From Bacillota bacterium (GTDB taxonomy: Bacteria > Bacillota > Clostridia > Peptostreptococcales > Anaerovoracaceae): DNA of 10,375 nucleotides. This document shows positions 5,306-10,375 of this stretch, in pieces (position 1 is the stretch's first letter; every line of letters begins with the position of its first letter). The stretch is taken from contig JAQXSU010000099.1 in NCBI GenBank assembly GCA_029219125.1, positions 1-10,375 of the forward strand, read 5' to 3'. Below the pieces are notes generated by a model that was not told the origin of the DNA, ran no database searches, and was given only the letters and a program-made list of their open reading frames with translations. Both the position numbers and the translations under genes were made by a program.

Positions 5306-6164
5306 AGTTCTCTCCCTTCCGTCCCTTTCCTTTCTCTCTATCCTCACCCTCTGTGGTCTCCGCAAAATCCGCAAAGTCCGGGAGATCGGTCACCCCCGGC
5401 ATATCCAGGCTCACCGTGCCGTCCACATTTTGTCCGGCACTGACCTGAATGTCGCCGTAAGTTGACGCCTGGTCCACCTGGACGATCCGGTTCTTCGCCA
5501 TCTCCAGCAAAGACATAAAAGTGACCACCACATCGTACCGGTCTTTTTTATCCCGGATAAATTCCCGGAAGCTGAACACCTGTCCCAGACTTTTGCGCAC
5601 CATGGATGCGATATAGGAGATCCGCTCCTCCATCCGGGCACGTTCCCGTTCGATCCGGGTGTAATGGCGGCGCACGGAATCCTCCTTCTGTTTTTTCTGG
5701 AGGAACAGGTTGAACGCACCGGCAAACTGACGCAGATCCAGACTGAGGTACTCGTCCGGCTGCTCCAGATAGGCGGAAATATCCTCCTGGGGTTTGGCAT
5801 AGATATGGGAGCACCGTTCTTCTTTTTCCTGCAGCATCTCAGCGGCATTTTTGAATTTCTTGTATTCCAGAAGTCTTGCCACCAGCTCGCTTCTCGGATC
5901 CTCTTCCACCACACTGCCGTCGCCCGGATCCACCACCCGCGGCAGGATCATCTTGGATTTGATCTCGATCAGCGCCGACGCCAGCACCATGAATTCCGAG
6001 CCCACATAGACATCCATCTCCTGCATGGTCCGGATATATTCCAGGTACTGACTGGTGATTTCACTGATGCGGATGTCGTAAATGCTCATTTCCGCATTTT
6101 CGATGAGATAGACCAGCAGGTCGAAGGGTCCCTCAAAGGATTGCAATCTGACTTTATAGCTCAT
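5295..6164 (-). CDS. scpA: segregation and condensation protein A (kleisin)
   Basis: The 289-residue protein is ScpA, the kleisin that bridges SMC heads and binds ScpB. The N-terminal signature FEGPFDLLVYLIENAEMSIY (residues 10-29) is typical, followed by ITSQYLEYI and the helix ASALIEIKSKMILPR. A Glu-rich middle region and a C-terminal winged helix (about 205-245, ending near TYGDIQV) follow. The last 45 residues are a longer, charged tail than is common. ATG at 6164 overlaps the stop of the transporter gene in an ATGA (4 nt), pointing to translational coupling. Confidence 0.96.
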   Translation of the reverse strand: MSYKVRLQSFEGPFDLLVYLIENAEMSIYDIRISEITSQYLEYIRTMQEMDVYVGSEFMVLASALIEIKSKMILPRVVDPGDGSVVEEDPRSELVARLLEYKKFKNAAEMLQEKEERCSHIYAKPQEDISAYLEQPDEYLSLDLRQFAGAFNLFLQKKQKEDSVRRHYTRIERERARMEERISYIASMVRKSLGQVFSFREFIRDKKDRYDVVVTFMSLLEMAKNRIVQVDQASTYGDIQVSAGQNVDGTVSLDMPGVTDLPDFADFAETTEGEDREKGKGRKGENYGQ

Positions 6165-7054
6165 ACGGTTTCTTCTCTGCTTTCCTGATAGTTATAGTAG
6201 AGCAGGGCTCCCACCACGATGATGCAGCCCACAATTTCGTAAAGCGCCGGGATCTGTCCCAGGCAGACCACCGCCACCAGAATAGAAAAGACCGGATCGC
6301 CCGACTCGATGGTCGACACATATAACGAGCTCACATGGCCGATGCACATGTTGAACACCGCATGGCTGCCGATCTGGCAGATAAATGCCATCAGAACCAC
6401 GTACAGGTAGTCCTGGAAGGTATAGCCCAGGATTGGTGTTCCGCTTGCCATCACACCCCCTGCAAAGCATACCCAGCAGGCGCTGAACACCAGCAGAACA
6501 TATATGTCTCCGTTCACGGTCTTTCTCGCGGCATCCCCCACAGAAAAATACAGTCCCATGAACATACCTGCCAGGAATCCCAGAATGTTTCCGGCCAGGT
6601 GACCGCCGGCCAGGGTATTCAGGTCGAATCCCATGATAATCGCACCGCCGCATAACGCCACAAGGATGGCCAGCACGGATTTCCAGCTGACTTTTTTCTT
6701 CATGATGAAGACGGTTACCAGCAGCACCACCAGCGGATGGAGGGATGCCAGCACCGCTGCACTGGCCACATTGGTCAGCTTCACTGCACTGAACCAGGAA
6801 AAGAAGTGGCCGAAGAGGAACACGCCCGACAGTACGCATAATCCCAGATCCTGACGGCTGATGGCCTTCAGCTGGCTGCGCTTTTCCTCACTGGCCAGGG
6901 CCGGAATCAGAAAAAACGGCAGTGCGATGGTCAGCCGCAGGAAGCCGATCCCCATGGCGGGAATGGCCGTCATGGCACTGAGCGATCCGGAGGTTGCACC
7001 GCAGAGTACTGCGATGACCACCGCCAGTTTCGCATGTTTTGCAATCAGATTCAA
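6161..7054 (-). CDS. EamA/DMT-family membrane transporter
   Basis: This roughly 297-residue protein is hydrophobic, with about ten membrane segments in two EamA halves (approximately 8-135 and 150-290). The halves show the usual features of drug/metabolite exporters: a Gly/Ser-rich first helix, an R-L in helix 2, NVASAAVLASLHPLVV in the fourth helix, and the matching GHVSSLYVSTIESGDPVFS in the second half. Substrate cannot be told from sequence. Start choice: TTG at 7054 has GAGG 9 nt upstream; a TTG at 7075 is also open but has only a weak SD and overlaps mtnA by 17 nt. With the preferred start it begins 4 nt after mtnA stops and overlaps scpA by 4 nt, so it is embedded in the operon. Confidence 0.88.
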   Translation of the reverse strand: MNLIAKHAKLAVVIAVLCGATSGSLSAMTAIPAMGIGFLRLTIALPFFLIPALASEEKRSQLKAISRQDLGLCVLSGVFLFGHFFSWFSAVKLTNVASAAVLASLHPLVVLLVTVFIMKKKVSWKSVLAILVALCGGAIIMGFDLNTLAGGHLAGNILGFLAGMFMGLYFSVGDAARKTVNGDIYVLLVFSACWVCFAGGVMASGTPILGYTFQDYLYVVLMAFICQIGSHAVFNMCIGHVSSLYVSTIESGDPVFSILVAVVCLGQIPALYEIVGCIIVVGALLYYNYQESREETV

Positions 7055-7058
7055 AATA

Positions 7059-8174
7059 CTACACCTCTTCCTCAAACAGTTTCCGCAGATTCACATCGTA
7101 TGGCGGATACACCACGCCCTTTTCCGTTACCACTGCGGTGATATATTTATGGTCTGTCACGTCGAAGGCCGGATTGTAGGTCTTCACACCGGCAGGCGCC
7201 ATGTCTTTTTCATACCACATTTTATAGATTTCTTCGCCCTTCCGCTCCTCGATGACGATATGGTCTCCCGTGGCAGTGGAAAGGTCGATGGTGGAAGTCG
7301 GTACGAACATGTAGAACGGAATGCCGTATTCCTTCGCCAGAATCGCCACACCGGAGGTACCGATCTTATTGGCGCCGTCGCCGTTGGCCGCCATCCGGTC
7401 GCAGCCCACCACAACTGCATCGATCCATCCGTTTTTCATAACGATGGACGCCATGTTGTCGCAAATCAGGGTCACATCGATGCCTGCCCGCTGCAGTTCC
7501 CAGCTGGTAAGGCGTGCACCCTGCAGCAGGGGCCGTGTCTCATCAGCAAACATATGGAAATCATAGCCCCGCTCATGGCCCAGATAAATCGGTGCCAGGC
7601 AGGTACCGTATTTGGCCGTGGCGATGGTTCCCGCATTGCAGTGAGTCAGAATGCCCATACCCGGTTTCAGCAGGGACAGTCCGTATTCTCCCATGGCACG
7701 GCAGGCAGCCACGTCTTCCTCGTGGATTCTTCCTGCTTCCATGCGGAGGACTTCCTTCACCCAATGGATCTTCCGTTCTTCTTCTGCGCTGCCGCCGGTT
7801 TCTGCCGCAGCATCTTCGCAGCCTTCCAGGTACTCCTCCATGGTTCTTACCATCCGCTTCAGCGCCCAGGACAGATTCACCGCCGTCGGCCGGGAGGAAT
7901 TCAGATAGTCGGCTGTCTCCCGCACTTCGGCAGCAAACTCCGCTGCTGTATCCGCCTTCATATTCCGTACGGAAATGTACAGGCCGTAAGCCGCCGCTAC
8001 GCCGATGGCCGGCGCCCCCCGCACCTTCAGCTTATAGATAGCATCCCACACATCTTCTTTGGTTTCCATCTCTATGTAAACTTCTTCGCCCGGCAGTCTG
8101 GTCTGATCCAGCAGCAGAAGCTTTCCTTCCGTAAACCGTACCGGTACGATATCATCAAAATTCATGTTCATCAT
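7059..8174 (-). CDS. mtnA: S-methyl-5-thioribose-1-phosphate isomerase
   Basis: The protein of about 371 residues is MtnA, which converts 5-methylthioribose-1-phosphate to methylthioribulose-1-phosphate in methionine salvage. Signature RGAPAIGVAAAYG lies near residue 52, the catalytic-cysteine motif ILTHCNAGTIATAKYGT has Cys at about 179, and the catalytic-aspartate motif CDRMAANGDGANKIGT has Asp at about 259. Start choice: ATG at 8174 (or the adjacent ATG at 8171) has GAGGGGG just upstream. A GTG at 8231 is in frame but has a poor SD and adds a non-family extension. No other salvage gene (mtnK, mtnN) is in the window. It could also act on 5-deoxyribose-1-phosphate in a radical-SAM by-product salvage route, which sequence alone does not exclude. 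Confidence 0.93.
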   Translation of the reverse strand: MMNMNFDDIVPVRFTEGKLLLLDQTRLPGEEVYIEMETKEDVWDAIYKLKVRGAPAIGVAAAYGLYISVRNMKADTAAEFAAEVRETADYLNSSRPTAVNLSWALKRMVRTMEEYLEGCEDAAAETGGSAEEERKIHWVKEVLRMEAGRIHEEDVAACRAMGEYGLSLLKPGMGILTHCNAGTIATAKYGTCLAPIYLGHERGYDFHMFADETRPLLQGARLTSWELQRAGIDVTLICDNMASIVMKNGWIDAVVVGCDRMAANGDGANKIGTSGVAILAKEYGIPFYMFVPTSTIDLSTATGDHIVIEERKGEEIYKMWYEKDMAPAGVKTYNPAFDVTDHKYITAVVTEKGVVYPPYDVNLRKLFEEEV

Positions 8175-8195
8175 TACGCCCCCTCTTTCATCACC

Positions 8196-8217
8196 GATTA
8201 TCAACCCATCGATAATC
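8196..8217 (-). promoter_or_regulatory. hairpin in the mtnA leader
   Basis: GATTATC (8196-8202) and GATAATC (8211-8217) form a 7-bp inverted repeat with an 8-nt loop, about 10 nt upstream of the mtnA SD in the 65-nt gap after the J-like gene. The surrounding bases repeat GTGAT and ATCGATG. It could modulate translation of mtnA; it has no T-tract. Confidence 0.4.
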
Positions 8218-8239
8218 ACCGCATCGATCACTGCACCGC

Positions 8240-9310
8240 TTACTGATCCACCGGTGCGACCAGATCAATCTGATCTTCTGCCACATTTTGCAGGAAAATC
8301 AGGTAATCAGAATAATTCAGTATCCTCTCGCCGGTGTACAGGTTTACCGCCCCTGCTACTTCCTCGAAAGCCGGCGGATTCATAACAGAAGCCATGGTCA
8401 GTGCATTGGTAATATCATCGTTTTCCCAATAAAACTCCTCGTCCCCGGTGATGTATGAAATCGCCTCATTATTGCTGGAGAAATGCAGGTACCAGGCCAG
8501 ATCCGTCATATCATTCCAGATGAATGCTGCGGTCTCCTCGCCCAGTTCCCATTCCACCTGATCAGCATAGTCTTCGCAGTCGGAAAAATCAAGAAAGCTT
8601 TCGAAATCGAACTGATCTGCATTCTCCTGGATCTGTTTTACCTGCTCCCATGTTTCCTCTGAAGAAGCCTCGTACTCTGGTTCACTTATTATGTATGAGA
8701 GACTGTTGCCCGCATCCGTAACCAGCTCTGTACAGGTGCTCAGAATTCCGCTGCCGAGGAAAAGGACTACTGCCACTGCAATGATCTTATTTCGCAGTTG
8801 ATTTTGCCCCTCCTTTTTCGCACCGCGCTCATGGGGCGCATAGTAGGTCTTCTTCCGGCTTCCGCTGCCGGTTCTGCCGCTTCCGCCGGCGGATCGGAAT
8901 GCGCCGGTTTCTTCGTCCATGGCCTCTGCCCGCCGAAAAACACGGCTGCCCTTTTCCTCTGCCTCTTCATCCAGATCGCAGACCGCATCGTGACCAAATG
9001 CCTTCAGCTTCGACGCACCTGTGCGGAATGCTTTTTTCGCCTCACGGATGGCGTCTTCCCCCTCATCCTGGGCATCCTTCCATTTTTCGAATCTGGCTTC
9101 CTTCTGCGCCCGGGTAGCAGGTGCCGCACTGCCGGTCAGCACACTATAAGCATGGCGTACTTCCCGGGTTTTCCGTGCCACATACTCCGGATCATCCGCA
9201 TAATCATCGGACCGGAGCTTATGCATTTTTTTCTCATAGGCATCTTTGATCTGCGCAGCCGTTGCACCTTCTGTCAATCCAAGCAGCCGGTAATATGGTT
9301 TTCTGTCCAT
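8240..9310 (-). CDS. membrane-anchored J-domain-like protein lacking HPD
   Basis: The 356-residue protein begins with a J-like fold (about residues 5-59: YYRLLGLTEGATAAQIKDAY through REVRHAYSVLTG). The HPD tripeptide that stimulates DnaK is replaced by R33-S-D35, so it is probably not a working DnaK co-chaperone. A charged, partly helical stretch (60-140) and a Gly/Ser/Arg linker (140-170) follow. Then comes one transmembrane segment (about 174-193) and an acidic C-terminal domain rich in Asp, Glu, Trp and Tyr, likely outside the membrane. Start: ATG at 9310 has GGAG 7 nt upstream; the in-frame GTG at 9340 has no SD. It is the first gene after the promoter at 9361-9390 and precedes mtnA. Beyond the J-like part I do not recognise it. 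Confidence 0.8.
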   Translation of the reverse strand: MDRKPYYRLLGLTEGATAAQIKDAYEKKMHKLRSDDYADDPEYVARKTREVRHAYSVLTGSAAPATRAQKEARFEKWKDAQDEGEDAIREAKKAFRTGASKLKAFGHDAVCDLDEEAEEKGSRVFRRAEAMDEETGAFRSAGGSGRTGSGSRKKTYYAPHERGAKKEGQNQLRNKIIAVAVVLFLGSGILSTCTELVTDAGNSLSYIISEPEYEASSEETWEQVKQIQENADQFDFESFLDFSDCEDYADQVEWELGEETAAFIWNDMTDLAWYLHFSSNNEAISYITGDEEFYWENDDITNALTMASVMNPPAFEEVAGAVNLYTGERILNYSDYLIFLQNVAEDQIDLVAPVDQ

Positions 9311-9360
9311 CTGCGATCTCCATTCTTCGAAACGTCTCACACACTACGGCATATCAGTTT

Positions 9361-9390
9361 ATTATAGCACATAACCCATACTGCCGCCAA
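9361..9390 (-). promoter_or_regulatory. sigma-A-type promoter with extended -10, for the J-like/mtnA/scpAB operon
   Basis: On the minus strand TATAAT (9366-9361) is preceded by TGC, making an extended -10. TTGGCG (9390-9385) is an acceptable -35 at 18 nt spacing. The start at 9310 lies about 50 nt downstream. A second TATAAT (9407-9402) lacks a recognisable -35. Confidence 0.75.
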
Positions 9391-9413
9391 TATAAACCTT
9401 TATTATATGCGCA

Positions 9414-9773
9414 TCAATCCTCCACACCTAAATATCCATTCGAGTCCGGTGGAGCCTGCGTGCGTTCCGTATCCGTATAGGAACGGATTTCGGAACAGAC
9501 AGTGATTTTATAACTTTCAAATAGTTTTTCCCGCCCCTCTTTCTGGCTCATGCGGTGCTCCATGACATTCCTCCACCGCTCCACAGCGGCCTCATCCGTC
9601 CATACATTCATAGACAGCAGCTTGCCCTCTTCATTCAGACTGGAAAAACGCTCTGCCCGGATAAAGCCGTCGAAACCGTTTAACATAGGTTTCAGCATGG
9701 CTGCAAGGTCAAGGTACTTGTTCATCCCGGCTTTGGTAGGTTTCACTTCAAATAAAACAATAATATTCGCCAT
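9414..9773 (-). CDS. antibiotic-biosynthesis-monooxygenase (ABM) fold protein
   Basis: The 119-residue protein matches the dimeric alpha/beta-barrel ABM family. It opens with a beta strand ANIIVLFEVKP and then a helix. The family-like block S-x-N-V-W58 through W67 and H73 is followed by REKLFESYKITVCSEIRSY. Members include heme-degrading and quinone-forming monooxygenases, but many are uncharacterised, so the reaction is unknown. ATG at 9773 has AGGAGG 8 nt upstream; a TTG further upstream would run into that SD. The last 20 residues are polar and outside the fold. It follows the YczE-like gene by 35 nt and is probably co-transcribed with it. I see no clear terminator between it and the next promoter. 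Confidence 0.82.
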   Translation of the reverse strand: MANIIVLFEVKPTKAGMNKYLDLAAMLKPMLNGFDGFIRAERFSSLNEEGKLLSMNVWTDEAAVERWRNVMEHRMSQKEGREKLFESYKITVCSEIRSYTDTERTQAPPDSNGYLGVED

Positions 9774-9808
9774 TTTTATTTCCTCCTGCAAAATTTTTGT
9801 GTGTTATG

Positions 9809-10375
9809 TTATGACACATGCGCATTTCTGCGGCTTTCCTCCACGATCCTCCGGCATACCGGACCGGTGCGCCGGCTGATCAGGGCAACCACCCGGCCGG
9901 TCAGTATCATGGTCAGCACCGTACCGATACCAATGCCTATGATCCGACCTTCTGCCAGAAGCCCCAGAGCCACTGCAAGGAGAATGCAGCTCAGATCCAG
10001 TACGTTTTTTCCAAATCCCAGATTCCTCTTCAGAACCTTTCCCAGCACACTGGCAAATCCATCGGCCGGATTCGGTACGATCTCCATGCCCACTGTGAGA
10101 ATGATTCCCATGGAAGTGATCACGATGGCCGCTGCCAGCAGAACCAGCCGGACCGCCATGGACTGGGCTGTGGGAAGAACGGTATCATATATATCAATAA
10201 AAAAGCTGGTCAGAAAACTGGCCCCGATCTGCAGCAGCTGCCACGGTTTGAAATTCCTGCGCAGAATTGCTGCCTGCAGTCCGATCAGAATCATATATTC
10301 GATAAATGTGGCCGTGCCGAAACCGATCCCGGTCAGCCCTGCCGCACAATAGGCAGCGGAGATTACCGGGGAAAC
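9809..10375 (-). CDS. YczE/YitT-type integral membrane protein, 5' end cut by window edge
   Basis: The frame is open from base 10375 to TAA at 9809, giving the last 188 residues. It is strongly hydrophobic, with about five membrane segments. Recognisable blocks are SAAYCAAGLTGIGFGT, LLQIGASFLTSFFIDIYD, EIVPNPADGFASVLGK and GIGIGTVLTMILTGR, which resemble the YczE/YyaS/YitT membrane-protein group. Molecular function of that group is not known to me. The C-terminus is basic. The N-terminus and start lie outside the window. Confidence 0.8.
   Translation of the reverse strand, partial: VSPVISAAYCAAGLTGIGFGTATFIEYMILIGLQAAILRRNFKPWQLLQIGASFLTSFFIDIYDTVLPTAQSMAVRLVLLAAAIVITSMGIILTVGMEIVPNPADGFASVLGKVLKRNLGFGKNVLDLSCILLAVALGLLAEGRIIGIGIGTVLTMILTGRVVALISRRTGPVCRRIVEESRRNAHVS

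Noticed and set aside
5306..5374. 23-residue N-terminal extension of scpB
   Set aside because: The extension is Arg-rich, lies wholly inside scpA, and the ATG at 5305 has a proper SD and the usual family start.
4532..5443. 303-codon plus-strand ORF
   Set aside because: It is antisense to scpB and the end of scpA, both of which have strong family signatures on the minus strand.
6861..8246. 461-codon plus-strand ORF
   Set aside because: It lies opposite mtnA and the transporter, has no SD and no recognisable domain. Long antisense frames are expected opposite GC-rich genes.

Overview
The window reads as chromosomal DNA of a Gram-positive anaerobe of the Clostridia, most likely a Lachnospiraceae-like organism. 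The basis is family-level recognition: ScpA/ScpB, a DacF/DacB-type carboxypeptidase, an MnmM (YtqB) tRNA methylase, a Cys-rich PyrK-like protein of clostridial type, AGGAGG-like ribosome binding sites, and some GTG/TTG starts. Every gene I can support lies on the minus strand, so transcription runs from high to low coordinates. I see no phage, insertion sequence, tRNA, rRNA or CRISPR array.

Right end (10375 to 9414): the C-terminal part of a YczE/YitT-type membrane protein, cut by the window edge, followed 35 nt later by a small antibiotic-biosynthesis-monooxygenase (ABM) fold protein. A good extended -10 promoter (9361-9390) then starts a tightly packed operon: a membrane-anchored J-like protein that has lost HPD, mtnA (methylthioribose-1-phosphate isomerase), an EamA/DMT transporter, scpA and scpB. 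The last joints are tight: 4 nt between mtnA and the transporter (with the start preferred here), a 4-nt ATGA overlap from transporter to scpA, and an 11-nt overlap from scpA to scpB. The operon runs through a decayed, frameshifted reading frame (4543-4700) to a hairpin terminator near 4464-4506.

Middle (4003-4542): an AT-rich intergenic region unlike the rest of the window. It holds a 9-bp minisatellite (CCRTCACCA, about 8 units), a hairpin, a 24-bp near-perfect palindrome, a bidirectional-looking terminator and a 12-bp perfect palindrome upstream of the carboxypeptidase gene.

Left end (4002 to 1): a second run of four genes with gaps of 46, 24 and 50 nt. They are a D-Ala-D-Ala carboxypeptidase, a PyrK-like FAD/[2Fe-2S] electron-transfer protein, mnmM, and a GidA-like FAD oxidoreductase with a possible Fe-S cysteine cluster, cut by the left edge. 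A 12-bp hairpin followed by a T-tract sits between mnmM and the last gene, and its 3' arm is that gene's Shine-Dalgarno sequence.

The most interesting idea is that the two redox proteins flanking mnmM may form a flavin/iron-sulfur module acting with MnmM in wobble-uridine maturation. The evidence is gene context and motifs only.
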